Shown: positions 26,571 to 38,986 of the stretch, in pieces
Layout of the letters: every line of letters starts with the position of its first letter
Numbering within the stretch: the stretch's first letter is position 1
Origin: Trogon surrucura
Lineage: Eukaryota; Chordata; Aves; Trogoniformes; Trogonidae
Reading direction: 5' to 3'
NCBI GenBank assembly: GCA_020746105.1
Contig: CM036617.1
Span: forward strand, 148,680,578 to 148,744,577
DNA length: 64,000 nucleotides
Made by a program: the position numbers and the translations under genes
Notes under the pieces: model-generated
What the model saw: the letters and a program-made list of their open reading frames with translations, nothing else
Databases searched by the model: none
What the model was told of the DNA's origin: nothing

Positions 26571-28084
26571 CTAAGCGAACCGTGTGTGTTCTTTGTCCAG
26601 TGTTTCAGTTAATCCGATCAAAAAAATTTCCTTTTTGTCCTTTAAATTCCCCTACCAGTATTTCTTCTGGTGTCCATCTCTCTTGTAGGCCTCTGTCATT
26701 CATGAAATAAATCCAATAGATGCCTCCAGATACTTTCCGGCTTTCACTAGGCCTTGTTGCCTGTGAGACCATGTCTCCTGACATCTCTGCAGCCATGAAA
26801 TATGTTTTGCTGTTTCAAAATGTTGTGTGAGCTATTTATTATGATATAAAGGGGAATTCATTGGCATGATTGAATAGTTATTTAAATAAGAGGTAAAAAC
26901 AGAGTTTTAAAATCTGTGGAAAACAGCCATCCAACTTGAAAAGGAAATTTAGAAAGAGTGAGTCTGGTCCCCCTTTCTAACCTGAACGTGATTTTGCCAT
27001 AATACCGTCCCTTCCCTGCTACTGGTAATATCTGCTCCTGCAAGATCTGAAGTAAGCTACATCTTTCAAGCTGGAAAACGGGTAGATTGGATTGGCGTTT
27101 GTGAAAGCAAAACATACAGAAGAAGACAAGAACTTGATATATTTGCTGACATTTCATCTTTGTTCTTGTATTTGTTAGACTGACAAATAACCGTGGAATG
27201 CAGATGCATAAGGAAACCTTTTTAACAAGAGCAGTGAATCAGTGTTCGAGAGTGATGTTACATATGATGACAATTTCCTGACTCTCTACGGTATTTCTCC
27301 TGTCTGAAACACTGTTCTGTATGTCATTTCCCATAGCTTGTTTTCCTTTACCTCAAGTCCCCTCTTCAGTAGTTTTGTTATGTAATAAAGCACTCTAAAA
27401 TATGCTGCTTATACCATTCTGTTCTGTTTTCTTACACTGTCACTAGTGGCCTCTGTCCCACACACATATATCTTTAACAAACAAAATTTTGAAAGTGGGT
27501 GCAATAGCTAGGAGGTCAACGTCAAGCCGTCTAAACTGCTTCCCTGAGGAGAGTCATTGTTAGCTGCACAAATATAGATGCATGCGAATAAAGACACTAA
27601 TGATTCATTACCACTGCAACAGAATAATTGGTACTCTAATTTACATCCTCCCAACACTATCCATCTATCAAGATGTAATGAGATATTTAACATGTTGTTA
27701 CTCTATGTACGCACATGTTTTATACATAGCAACCTGTTATCTGTCAGTTTAAACCAGCACTGTACACTACAATTAGATTCTTTCCCCCATAATTATCCTA
27801 ACATACATCTGGGCAACCCCAGTAAAGTCAAGTCATATGTACTGGATATAAATCATGACAGAATAGGGCCATGAACTCTTTTAGTTTGGTATTTTATATT
27901 ATTTCACTTTCTTGAAACTCTGGATATTTAAGAGAAATGGATTTTTAAAATGAAAAATCTATTCATTCTTCTAAGCAGATGGCATAATACTTACAAATGC
28001 CTTCTTTACATTCTTATTCAAGAGGAATAAAATGAGACATCCAGCAGGGTAGAATATGGATCAATACGTGTTTTCAATGGCTCC
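26571..28084. other. Non-coding unique interval
   Basis: AT-rich unique sequence. The first hundred bases may still be decayed CR1. Open frames of 60-98 codons (for example 27578-27874) show no recognisable protein. Confidence 0.5.
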
Positions 28085-28150
28085 AGGTTTTATTTCTGCT
28101 GAAGTCAGTAGGTGTTTTGCCTCTCATTTCCAGGAGTGCAAGATCACTAG
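28085..28150 (+). repeat. Ancient amniote LINE-type remnant
   Basis: 'ctgctgaagtcagtaggtgt' followed by 'tttgcctctcatttccagga' and 'gtgcaagatcac' parallels the common phrase 'actgaagtcaatgggagt' / 'tttgccattgacttcaatggga' / 'gcaggatcag'. It belongs to the same ancient family as the remnants at 20375 and 62228. Confidence 0.45.
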
Positions 28151-28154
28151 CTAG

Positions 28155-29924
28155 GATTCCTATCACTCCTGTCTGTCTCCATTTCTGGTGTACAAATACT
28201 CGAGAAATCTTGAATTCCATTGCCTGTGAGTAAATTCAGAAATGTAAAGTTCCTCCTCTGAAAGTTCTGTCATCACACAAAGTCCTTCCAGTTCTTCCAT
28301 TCAAACGGCTACTCTTAAAAATAATCTTTCTCGGTAAAATTAAAGCAGTAAGTTTTTCCTTGTTCCTGGTGATATTAACATATGTTTTTTTCACGGCCAT
28401 TCATGGTAGAGGATTTTTGCCTTCTGTGCCTCTTTTGTACAAAGAACTGCAGTGGACAGAGTACTTGTATACTTAGTAGGAATGATGTATATTAACATCA
28501 GGGATGAATTATAACAGATTATTCTCTCCATCTCCCTGGCACCTTCTGTGTGAGCAGAAGGTATTCTTTTCCAACATCAGATAAACACACCAGTTTTCCA
28601 AAATGCTCTGTTACTTCAAATTGAAAAAACACAAAAATGAAATTATTCAGGTTAAAAGATACTGATTAATTAAAAAGAAAATATTAGGTGGAAACAAGCC
28701 CAAATACAGAGACTGATGTGACTATTCTGCTCCAAAGGCATGCTGTAATATAGTGACAAAGTAATTTTAACCCTCTCTTTAACACTGCTTCCTTCCCTTG
28801 AAAAGGAATTCTCTCCTGCAGAGAATTTTTTTTTTAGTTACACCAACTGTAGCATAACTGGAGTGAAGGGAACCTATTGTGTCCATTTCTTTTGGATCTC
28901 TCACGATACCCTTCTCAGATGCTTAGCCATTAGCAAGTAGCTAACTTATACAATTTTATTTCCTTAAATAAAATCTTTAATAATAAAAGAGATTTTCATT
29001 GGATTATTAGGGACTTCAGAGAGAGATTAAATAATTTTTAAAACTAGACGTTCACAGTTTTCAGCTACTTTTGCTTTGCAGAGAACAGTAGCTGGTAGAA
29101 CCTTGGATACACTCTCTGTGTGGATCAGCACTGAGGTATGATTAGGCAAATGCTCTAGAAGTTAGTGCACATCCCTTTGGCATTCCGGATTTACATCTTA
29201 ATTTCATCTCCTTTCAGAAAATATTAAGTATATTTCCTGTGGTTTTGTCCAGTTAGCATAATGTGCTAGGGTGTATTTTATATGTACAGGCATTTTGATG
29301 AAATATAGCAATCTGTAGCTATTTGATAAATAGGTCTGGATGCTTTCTTGTAAAAACATTTTACCTTCATTTCCAACTTTAGACTGGGACTCTTACTTAT
29401 TCTCTTACAAACAAGAATGTTAGACAGATGAGTTCTTTCCTGTATGCAGTAAATAATTTGAAACAGAGATTATAATTTACTCAATATTTGTATCATTCTC
29501 AAAATAATGTATTCTCAAATTGATTGACTTCTAGTTGATACCACAATATAAATGTTAAAACACTTCATTTCATGTTAAGGCAGATATTAGTCAGTAGTCA
29601 TGGAAAGCAAATTTAATACTGGCTTGGGTGAGTATCTACACTACTCAGTCCAAAGTTAGAGTCATCAAATATCTGAAAGGAAGTGTATCAAATATCTAAC
29701 TGGGCAGTCAAAACACCTCAAATTGCAACTATCAGACACTTACAATGAATTGCTCATGAAAAAGCAGCAGGCTAAGGATTACTGACACAAGCTATTTGGA
29801 GAGGAATTTTTAACAAATGCAGGAAAAAAAAATCATGCTCTTTCAATGACAGTTCACAAACAAAGAGATGACATTTGGCAAACAGATAATTCAACATGAA
29901 TTACTCACTCGAGACTAGTAATAA
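28155..29924. other. Non-coding unique interval
   Basis: AT-rich unique sequence with no open frame worth noting and no recognisable repeat. Confidence 0.55.
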
Positions 29925-30000
29925 TACCTAGCAATTATATAGTGCTTTACACATTCAGTGGATTGTACAAACTCTGACATTAATTAAGTTGAACTGCCTC
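29925..30000 (+). repeat. Ancient SINE/LINE-type remnant
   Basis: 'aataatacctagcaattata' then 'tagtgctttacacattcagt' then 'gattgtacaaactctgacat' resembles the widespread amniote motif 'ataatacctagctcttatatagcgctttaca', later 'gcgctttacaaac'. Family membership and limits are uncertain. Confidence 0.4.
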
Positions 30001-32023
30001 TTCTTGTCTACTCTTTGCTTTAAAATTCTCCTTAGTGAAAAACTTAGTTTGACACACACAGATTTTCACACAGGCCAGCTGTGTGACTAGCAAACTCTCC
30101 ATCTTTATGTCTAAGAGCAAATGCATAAAAAGAAATGAGGTTAAAGTCTGAGGTAAAAACACAAGGCTAGCTTGTCAGTTTGTAGTACACCATAAATCAG
30201 GCATGATGCACAGTTGCTGTGACAAGCTGAGGGGTGGACTTGTGATTTCTCAGTTACTGTCCTTATTACTGGGAGAAGGAGGAGAAGGAAGGGTTTGTCT
30301 GCTGAGTTGGTACCAGCTGAAACCCCAACAGCTGACTCAGTAGAGCTGGCTGGTGCAGAGCCTGTACATCCTATGATGTTCATCTCTATTCTTGCATAGG
30401 AAGAAGCACCACAATCATTGCTGTATATATTTACAGATTATTTAGCACATCAAGTATGTGTCAAAACACTCCAGTGAGACAGGAGGGAAAAGGCATATGC
30501 ATGGGCATTTTTTCCTTCCCTCCTCCCTGTCTCTGTCTCTTTTCCCACTATATATATATAAATAAGTTATTCAGGAGTGTATGTGAAAAAACAAAAGCAG
30601 AACTGCACAGCTAAGACCTGAGTGAAAGATATTGAAAGAAAGTAGGAAGACTAATAGGCTTGGATTCGCCTTATAACTAAAGGCAGTATTTTAATTAGTT
30701 TTCCTATTTAATAAATATTGGCAAATCATCTATCCTCTTTGTTCAGATAGATAATGAAAACATGAAGTTAAATAGTCTGTAAGAATATATACTGCAAAAA
30801 TATAAGTCACCTGATACTGGTATAGTCTAAATTTTAGAGAATGCCTTGAACAGATTAGAAATTAGAAATTGTTCTTAATGCACTTCAGAGACTGCATTTC
30901 AATTTATAGATATAATACATATTCTAAAGAGACAAAGAAAAATAAATTAGCCCCAGTGTTCTTAGTTGATGGGGGTTAGAAGGCAACTCATTAGCACATT
31001 CATAAACCATTTGCTTATCTGTACACCAGCCTTCTGTTGCTGACAAACCTCCAGAGTATCCACTGGTTCATTTCTCTGCCATTGTCAGAGATGCCACATG
31101 TATAGAGCTTGATACTGTCCTAGTTATTCAACACTGGTGAGTAATCACTGTGCCCAGTAGCCACTCACTCTTGTGTAAGCAAATCAAATGGTTCAGGGTC
31201 TTTGATCTCATTGCACTTTATTGGTTATGTAATTTATAGGGCCGATAACTGGAAGTGGTACAGGTTCCCTGAGTTAAATTCTCTACTCATTTTGTAACGT
31301 GCTTTGATAAATCAAATGGCTTGGTAAGCATAATTACAGTTCTGGGTTTTGTTATTTTTTTCTCTTTTTTTTTGGATTATATTTAGGTATAATGGCTCTG
31401 TAATTTTACATCTTCTCTTTAACTACCATATGCCGAGTCTCTCCCAAAGCTCAATTCTTTTAGGTACAAACTCTCAGAGAACATGTAAGTTTCTGACAGA
31501 CAACCACCTGCCATGTATTTGAAAGTATGCATTATAAATTGCATGTCCCTTTTATGATTACAGAAAGTGAACACTTATTCTAAACATTCAAATGTCATTA
31601 GTAGCCAAAAGCTCCATCTTTTCTTGACATTTTGGTATTCAGATGTATTCCATTTTAGGAACACTTTCACCATGGTTGTTCAAGAGAAGTGCAAAGTGCG
31701 TCTGGTTACATCTACATTATGAACCTCATCTGCCTTAGGAAGCAATTCTTGGCTCTGCAGCTCTGAAATATCATTAGAATGTTTTGTGTTTTCAAAACAG
31801 TGATAAAGTGAGATGATTGGAAAAAAACCCGTGAAATTTCTGATATAGCCTACCAGAGCAGTGTCTCCAGAGCGTGATGCCAAAAGCACGTGTTGCTTGC
31901 CCTGAAGCCCATCCTGAGGGTATGTGCTTACATTTGCGGGCACATGTCAGAAGACTGTCCCAGCCTGAAGGAGCCTATTTTGGCACTGTCTATTTCATGG
32001 TTTCTGCCTGGAGTGAACCCTGA

Positions 32024-32069
32024 AGGAAACCACTGTGCCAACTGTGCCTTGGTTTCCTCCTGGAGGAAA
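32024..32069. repeat. Two overlapping perfect inverted repeats
   Basis: aggaaacca (32024-32032) pairs with tggtttcct (32050-32058). The next bases form a second palindrome, tttcctcc (32053-32060) with ggaggaaa (32062-32069) around a single T. The two stems share 32053-32058 and so exclude each other. The first loop also holds a direct repeat of actgtgcc. No known RNA family is recognised. Confidence 0.5.
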
Positions 32070-33041
32070 TAAATTTACTCATTAGGAAAGGAGCCTGGAA
32101 AGGCCCTGGCACTGTGAGTAACCAGCAACCAATGCTGGGGAGCTCGATTACTTAACAGTACAGAAGTGGTGTTGCTGTACTTGTACCATGGTCAAATAGA
32201 TGTTGAAATACCACCCGCACTACAATGTGCATGACTATATGATCTTGCAGAGCTTCATATCTTGATCTGTAAATTGTAGAGAGCAAGTCTGGTCACCTAC
32301 CAGGTAGAATCCTGGGTTTAATACAATGATTTCTTCGTGTAGCATGACTTTTCTGATATATTGTACAAGTTCAGGAGAAAATTGAGAGATATAGTGAAGA
32401 GTACTGGATCTCCACAAAGTAGCTATTGGCATCTAGATGCTCCCTAGAGATCTGCTTTCCAAGCACTAACCAGGCATCTCTTTTCTGGATAGCTCTTTCA
32501 GTCTGTTGCTTTCACAAATACTCAAAGTAATTAAAATGACAAAAATAAAAACATTGACTCCTACACACCTGTTTTTTAAGCTGTTGCTTTAATATTTACT
32601 TAATTTTCATGGTAGTACGTAGTGCATTCACTTCTTTAGATGGATCTGTAACCATAGCAACAACATCATCATCATCTCGTAACACATTCTTTAAAACCAC
32701 GTTCTGGAAACAGCACATTGTACCAACTGGTATTGTTTACTCTCAGGCTTTGGATAAAAAAAATGACCAAATCTATTCTTCTGTTGCTTCAATAACAATG
32801 CTCTGCAGTTCAGTAGCCCCTTCCAAACAAAATACTTTTCACATATCACTAAGTGATCCTCAAAACTTTTACTAAAGGTAGTCTCTGTTCCTACCATGTT
32901 GAGGAAGACAAGGTAAAATATATTAGCTGGCTTATTTGGTGTCAGACAGAATGTATGGGCAAAAAGGGGCACATTTTCTACAACTCCAATCACAATACTC
33001 ACTGTTCAGCAATTAAGTGATAATGTCTTCTAGATCCTAAG

Positions 33042-33078
33042 TGGGGGAGGGGGAAGGGGAAAGGAAAAGAAAAAGCAA
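33042..33078. repeat. G-rich to A-rich polypurine tract
   Basis: A tract of about 37 bases that is almost all purine on the plus strand, with G runs of 5, 5 and 4 followed by A-rich units. Such tracts can form triplex or G-quadruplex-like structures. Only three long G runs are present, so a canonical four-run quadruplex is not complete. Confidence 0.6.
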
Positions 33079-34143
33079 AACCCAAGTTTTTTCTTTAAAA
33101 GTCAGGCTGCAGCAGAATAATTCCAATGGTTTGAGTGCAATGCAGTTTGGGTAAATATTCATTCCAACATCTAGGTCATTGGCCATAAAACACACTCAGA
33201 AAGCCAGAGTGGGATTTCTTTTGCTTACACTGCTATTTGTTTATGGTAACTCTGTTGAATTTCAAATTTATGCTGATTTGAGAGCAGAACTTGACCTCTT
33301 GTTTTCATGCAAACATCCACCACATGAAAAAAAAAGCAGTAAGAAAATCTGAAAGAAGCCAGATAGTTTCTCAACAGCATGATTTTCATAGTTCCTTGTG
33401 AGGCCTCCCTGAAGGGTACAGTTATGCTGCTTTTTGTGTAAAATCACATGTTTTTGCCCTTACCTTTTTATTGCTATTCCCATTAGAATAGAACAGTAAA
33501 CATTTTAATGATGATATGTTTTCACCGATTATTCAACAAATATACGCAATGTCAAGTTAGAGGAAATGAGGCATGAAGTAATGCAGACAGAGTTCATGCA
33601 AGGCACCACAGAGGCTTGAAAGCAGCTGCTGAAAGCTGTTGTGTTAAAATTTCACTTTGAAAAAGGTACACTTCAGTACAATAGGCTATAACGTTTCTAA
33701 AGGAACTGTTCAAAGACTTTTGTGTAAATCATTTATATTACCATTGTGTAAATAATTTCATTTAAAAATAACTAGTCAGTTGAAATGCCGCAGATACTTG
33801 TATGGTTAGTGTTTGGGCTTGAAAATGTGAAAATACAATTAAAATATTCGTTGTAAAATCTACAGGTTGACCTTGGTTCTCCATGCTTTATAAACAGAGG
33901 ATGTAGGATAAGATACTCAAAGTTATCTAGCACAGTAAAACACCTATTTATTTCAAGCTAGCCACCAAGACACTTGTACTGTGTTTGCACGGCAAGGTTT
34001 TTGGTAGTGGAGGGGCTACATGAGTGGCTTTTCTGAGAAGTTGCTGGAAGCTTCTCCTGTGTCCAACAGAGCCAATGCCCACCGTCTCCAAGATGCACCC
34101 TCAGCTGGTCAAGGCTGAGTGACAGTGGCAGTGCCTCTGGGAT

Positions 34144-34154
34144 AATATATTTTA
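34144..34154 (+). promoter_or_regulatory. LTR TATA-like box
   Basis: An A/T block (atatattttaa) stands at the same place in both LTR copies (second copy near 63973), just before the purine-rich step. By position it is the likely TATA element of the viral promoter. Activity is unknown. Confidence 0.45.
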
Positions 34155-34879
34155 AAAAAGAGAAAAAACCTTCAGCTGGAGAGAGGAGTGAAAATACGTG
34201 AAAGAGAGAACTCTGCAGAATGCTGTGCAGACACCTTGAAGAAGGAGATGGAGAATGTGCTCCAGGTGCTGGAGCACAGATTTCCCTGCAGCACATGGTG
34301 AAGACTGTGATCAGGCAGGCTGTCCCCCTGCAACCCATGGAGGTTAGCAGTGGAGCAGGTATCCACCTGAAGTCTGTAGAAGAACCCAGAGGAGAGCAGG
34401 TGAATACACTCAAAGGAGGCTGTGATGCTGTGGAGAGCCCATCCTGGAGCAGGCTCCTGGCAGGAGCTGTGGACCCGTGGAGAGATGAGCCCTTGCTGGA
34501 GGTTTCCTGTCAGGACTTGGGACCCCACACACTGGAGAAGTCTCTTCGTGAAGGATTTCATCCCATGGAAGGGGCCCATGCTGGAGCATCTCATGGAGAA
34601 CTACAGCCCATAGGAAGGGCTCATGTTGGAGAAGTTCATGGAGGACTGTGTCCCATGGCAGGGACCCCCACACTGGAGCAGGGAAAGAGTATGAAGGGTA
34701 AGGAGGAAAAGAGACAACATGTGATGAGCTGACCCATTCCCTCTACCCCTGCACTGCTCGGGGGGAGGAGGTAGAGAAAACCAGGAGTGAAGTTGAGCTT
34801 GGGAGGATGGGAGGGATGAGGGGAAGAGGTTCTAAGATGTAGGTTTCATTTCTCATTGCCCTCCTCAGATTGGATTGGT

Positions 34880-34885
34880 AATAAA
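34880..34885 (+). terminator. LTR polyadenylation signal
   Basis: AATAAA within 'ggtaataaactg', about 190 bp before the 3' end of the LTR. Its place fits the end of the R region of a retroviral LTR. Confidence 0.5.
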
Positions 34886-35070
34886 CTGATTTCTCCAAGT
34901 CAACTCTTTTTTTCCCATGACAGTTACATGTGAGTGATCTTTCCCTGCCCTTGTCTTGACCTATAAGCCTTTCATTGTGTTTTCTCTGCCCTGTCCAGTT
35001 GAGGGGGGAGTGACAGAGCGGTTAGTTTTGGTGGGCACCTGACTCCTTGCCAATTCAGCCCACCAAAACA

Positions 35071-37238
35071 CCTTAGCAAATCTCTTCCTTTCATGTAGTT
35101 AATCCTTCTTTAATGCCATTTATTTTAATGGGACATGAGGAGACATTTATATTTTCATGTCACCAGACTTAGAGAGTAGCACAATGAAGTCATTTTATAG
35201 CAATATACCTTCTGGCAATGCTGAGCATGGACTGTCAAACGTGATGACTCATGCACATAACTGTGGTCATTCTTTTGCCTTGCTTTTCCTTTGATGCTTT
35301 GGCCTTTCAACTGTTTTTGTGATTTCTCTGCTCTTCAGAGCCACTCAGTCCCTGTCTGACCCTCACTGACACCAGCCTCTTTGTCTCTCATATTAGGCAA
35401 TCTGCTTCATACCATCCTATTTTTTAAATTCCTTTATTTGTGATTATATTAATGCATAGAGCTTATCAGACTTCTTTGGGGCAAGGAGAGACATTAGTTT
35501 TCTTTACTCCTAAGAAGAACAGTGTTAGAGCTGTGGATGCCATGATATTCCTGAATGCTGAGTAAAAGAATAATAATATGAAGGACTATAATAGGTGAAT
35601 GAACGACACACTGAGTGTCAAGGAAGGGAAGGAAATCCTGTGAAATTTGCCCCCACCCTCCCCTCTTATTTAAATAAACTTCAAAAAGAAAAAAAAAACG
35701 AATTCCGCTTGATTGAATACTGGCATCACAGTCAACAAGTACTAGTGCACTCCGGACCTTTCCACAGGACTGCTCATTGTAGGATGAGTCACTTTGTCTT
35801 TGGGGTTTATCTGCTGATGATGGAAAAATGGGAACACTCAGAAACAACCCTAACTAGGCCCAGACCTTTCACAGCTCTTCCTCTGGGCTCCTTGCCCAGC
35901 CAACCTCCAGTCCATTGCCCTCAGCTTCTTGTCCAGCCTGTTTCTCCCTTGTTCCCATACTCTCCACACTGCTCGGTTCCCAGCCACATAGACTCACTCT
36001 TATGGTTTGCTGGGAAATTTCCTTGCTTATGCTCTGCCCTATATCTTTTCTCTTGTTCCTGTTAAATGTTCTCTGGGATCCAGTACTGTGTCAGGTTGAG
36101 ATAACTCACTGTAGCTCCCTTTTCCTGCATGACTTTCCAGTCTCCTCACTCAGTGAATGTTCCCTCATGGCACAGCTACCATTCCCTGACAGTTAGACTA
36201 ATACACTTCACTTTCCCAATGAGCATAAGTTGAAAAAAAAATTTTTCATTATCCTTAATCACTGATACATTTGGATCACGCGGCTCAGACTGTACTTAAC
36301 ATTTGGATCAAGGTAGATGTCTAGTATGGAAAATTTTAGCCCTTTCAGTAAAAGATTGCCAGATTAAAAAAAAAGCTGTATTGTAACGGATAGTGTCTGG
36401 CAATCTTAATAATAAGCATAATAACTTTAATAATAAAAATACCACCAGCAGTCACTCATAATATATATATTTTCCTTGACTGTTATGGAAGATTTACCTC
36501 TAATATTCTTTTGAAATTATATTATCTTTTCTCTCTGTGAGTAAATTATAATTGACACTACAATTTATCATTTGAGAAAAGCACCATGACATTACATTTT
36601 TAAAGGCTGCTTTTACTCAGATCACACAATAGGACAGAGTCTACACAACAGAAGTGATCATGTAGTTTGTCTTCCAAGGTCAGCAAGATTACAGTGAAAC
36701 AAGTAAATTTGGTCTACCATAGAGAGTCTTATTACAGCTGTATGCCTTTGCCCTGTTTAAAGATCTTCATCAAATTCTTAAATGTTCTTCTATTTCAACC
36801 GCATCTCTCTCTATCCCTCTCCTCCAAGTCAAACAGATACTAGCAGAGGAAAAAAGTTTACAACTGTTATTCACCATCTCAGGGGAAAAAAAAGACAGAA
36901 AATAAAATTTTAAAAAGCATACTGCATTCAGCATTGACATTCAATGTAGAGGGGTTTTGGCTTTATATTTTTGATGGACTGACCAGAAAAATGTTAGTGC
37001 ACAATCCAGGATATTAATTTAAAGGTAATAATTTTCAATATTACTTACAACTTAGGAAGGAGTTTCCCAGAAGCATGCATGAATTTAGAGGCTGTGTTTA
37101 TGCTATGAGGGACCCCATTGCTTAGACTACTGGAAAGGAATAAAGATAGCTTCAACATTGGTAGTATAATTTAGGCAAATTTTTTTAAATCTTCAATTTA
37201 CCCACAAAGTATATAGATATTGGTAAAAATATCTACAA
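35071..37238. other. Non-coding interval with a pyrimidine-rich section
   Basis: Unique sequence. A C/T-rich section (about 35860-36190) lets a frame of 156 codons stay open at 35595-36065. The frame includes simple A-rich sequence at its start and P/S/L/C-rich composition later, with no domain, so I regard it as chance. No repeat is recognised. Confidence 0.45.
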
Positions 37239-37252
37239 AACAGAGATATTAT
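37239..37252. repeat. Candidate target-site duplication, left copy
   Basis: aacagagatattat here matches aacagaggtgttat at 38973-38986 at 12 of 14 positions, both differences being A/G. The pair brackets the RTE-like element at its 3' and 5' ends. The right-hand edge overlaps the start of the short microsatellite tail. Confidence 0.55.
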
Positions 37253-37296
37253 CATCATCACGGCTAGGCTTTGCGAACGAAGATATGGGAAGGGTT

Positions 37297-38971
37297 CTAC
37301 CCACACTTGCTACAAGCGCGCTGATGGCTAAAAAGGCCAATGCAGGATAGGCAAGTCCGGTTACAAAAGGTACAGTGGAAAGTCTCCTTAGGCGGTGTTG
37401 GTGAGGCACAGTTCTTTTTGCATTTTCTCCACGTTTCCTGATTGGAGGCTAGAGTGGACCACTGATGGTAGTCAATACGGCCAAAACTGAGGTATTGTTT
37501 CAGAGAGTCCTTGTATCTCCTCTTTGGGGCTCCTCTGTTGTGGCAGCCAGTGGCGAGTTCACCATAGAGCACAACCTTAGGGAGGCGGTGATCCTCCATC
37601 CTGGAGACGCGCCCTGCCCAGCGCAGCTGCGTCCTCAGCAGCATGGCCTCAGTACTGGTGACCCCTGCCTGTTCAGGGACAGTAACATTAGTCACGTAGT
37701 CAGTCTAGTGGATGTTTAGGATTGTATGGAGGCAGTGCTGATGGAAGCATTCGAGGAGTCGCAGGTGGTGGCGGTAGATGACCCATGATTCAGACCCATA
37801 TAAAAGGGTAGACAGTACAATGGCTCTGTAGACAATAACCTTTGTACTTTTTTTCAGGTGTTTATTGCACCAGACTCTTTTAAGGAGTTTTCCAAAAGCT
37901 CTGTGCGCCTTTGCTAACCTGTTGTCTATCTCTGTCAATCTCACCATCCGAGGAAATGATACTTCCTAGAGAGCTGAACTGCTGGACTGACTTAAGCTCT
38001 GATTTGCCTGTGGTGATGTGGGGATGATGGGAGACTTCCTGAGGTGCCGGTTGGTAAAGAACTTCTGTCTTCTTCAGGCTGACCTCCAGCCCAAAAAGCT
38101 CAGCAGCCTCTGCAAAGCAGGACATTAAGCGCTGCAGAGCTGCTTCTGTGTGAGCAACGAGGGCGGCATCGTCAGCAAAAAGCAGCTTGCGGACAAGGTG
38201 ATTTAAGCTCTTAGTGTGGGCCTTCAGTCGCCTTAGGTTGAATACATTACCATCGGTACGATAACGGATGTAGATGCCGTTATCTTCATCGAGGTGTGCC
38301 GTGGCCCTTTGGAGCATCATGCTGAAGAAGATTGTGAATGGAGTTGGTGCGAGAACACGATGCTGAAGAAGATTGTGAATGGAGTTGGTGCAAGAACGTG
38401 ACCTTGTTTCACACCATTGGTTATTGAGAAGGGCTCAGAGAGTGCATCGCCATATCTGACTTGGCCGCGCTGATTCTTGTGTAACAGGATAATCATTCTG
38501 AGGAACTTGGGAGGACATCCTAATCGTTCCAAAATCTGCCACAGGCCTTTTCTGCTCACAGTGTCAAAAGCTTTGGTGAGGTCAACGAAAGTACATGGAG
38601 TCCTTTGTTCTGTTCTCTACGCTTCTCTTGCAGTTGTCTGAGAACAAACACCATGTCTGTGGTACTCCTGTTGGCTCTGAAACCACATTGGCTTTCAGGT
38701 AGACGTTCTTCTGAGATAGCTACTACTAGTCTGTTCAAAAGTATTCTTGCAAGGATTTTACCACCAATAGAGAGCAAAGTAAGACCTCGATAATTTGAAC
38801 AGTCTGATTTTTCTCCTTTCTTCTTGTACAGGGTGATGATGACTGGATCACAGAGATCTCCATGCCTCCGTGCTTCCAGACTTCAGGTGGGATTCCATCA
38901 ATCCCAGCTGCCTTGCCAGTCTTCACCTGCTGTATGGCCTTGAGAATCTCTCCCATAGTAGGGGCTATATC
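37297..38971 (-). pseudogene. Broken reverse transcriptase of the RTE-like element
   Basis: Reading 5' to 3' on the minus strand: the RT start motif KAAGIDGIPPEVWK (about 38890-38930); LYKKKGEKSDCSNYRGL; CGFRANRSTTD; motif A VDLTKAFDTV (about 38560-38590); motif B GVKQGHVLAPT (near 38400); the catalytic FADD motif (38168-38179); then LLYGSESW, LRWAGRVSRMEDHRLPK and a final C-x2-C...H-x3-C finger ending near 37297. Lesions: an apparent internal deletion with frame change near 38865; a 1-base shift just before motif A near 38590; a 41-bp tandem duplication after motif B that shifts frame; another frame change near 37945; and a TAG near 37706 where a Trp is usual in this region. The enzyme cannot be made. 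This kind of protein copies its own RNA at a nicked chromosomal target. Confidence 0.8.
38319..38400. repeat. 41-bp tandem duplication inside the RTE element
   Basis: Units 38319-38359 and 38360-38400 match at 38 of 41 positions, the three differences all being transitions. On the coding strand the unit covers the stretch around FTIFFS after RT motif B. Because 41 is not a multiple of three, it breaks the reading frame. Confidence 0.9.
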
Positions 38972-38972
38972 C

Positions 38973-38986
38973 AACAGAGGTGTTAT
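38973..38986. repeat. Candidate target-site duplication, right copy
   Basis: aacagaggtgttat, the partner of 37239-37252, located exactly where RT similarity stops on the 5' side of the minus-strand element. Confidence 0.55.

Larger units (their letters stand above)
30005..33978. other. Non-coding unique interval
   Basis: About 4 kb of AT-rich DNA. It contains a short TA run (30549-30560), a competing-hairpin stretch at 32024-32069 and a polypurine tract at 33042-33078. Open frames up to 103 codons (minus strand 32691-33002) show no domain. Confidence 0.5.
33980..35070 (+). mobile_element. Solo LTR of an avian endogenous retrovirus family
   Basis: The element begins at about TGTGTT and ends in AAAACA, giving the usual TG...CA borders. 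It shares its first 180 bp with the copy at 63799-64000. A TATA-like motif (taatatatttt, about 34144) lies roughly 165 bp in, and an AATAAA sits at 34880-34885. That suggests a short U3, a very long R of about 730 bp and a U5 of about 180 bp. The R part is built of degenerate units around 'cccatgga' and 'ctggagca'. The structure recalls long LTRs known from songbird and other bird genomes. No gag, pol or env lies beside it, so it is probably a solo LTR. No clear target-site duplication is seen, so the ends may be off by a few bases. Confidence 0.75.
37251..38972 (-). mobile_element. RTE-like non-LTR retrotransposon, 5'-truncated
   Basis: About 1.7 kb on the minus strand, containing a reverse-transcriptase region, a C-terminal extension and a Cys/His finger, then a short 3' tail that ends in a (GAT)3-type microsatellite. 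Such short microsatellite tails are typical of RTE-clade LINEs rather than poly(A) LINEs or CR1. A near-identical 14-bp duplication flanks it. The endonuclease domain and the start of the RT domain are missing, as expected from 5' truncation during target-primed reverse transcription. In birds, the family AviRTE (known from some lineages only, and proposed to be horizontally acquired) is the obvious candidate, but I assign it by domain style and host, not by alignment. Its better preservation than the CR1 at 25797 suggests a more recent insertion. Confidence 0.75.
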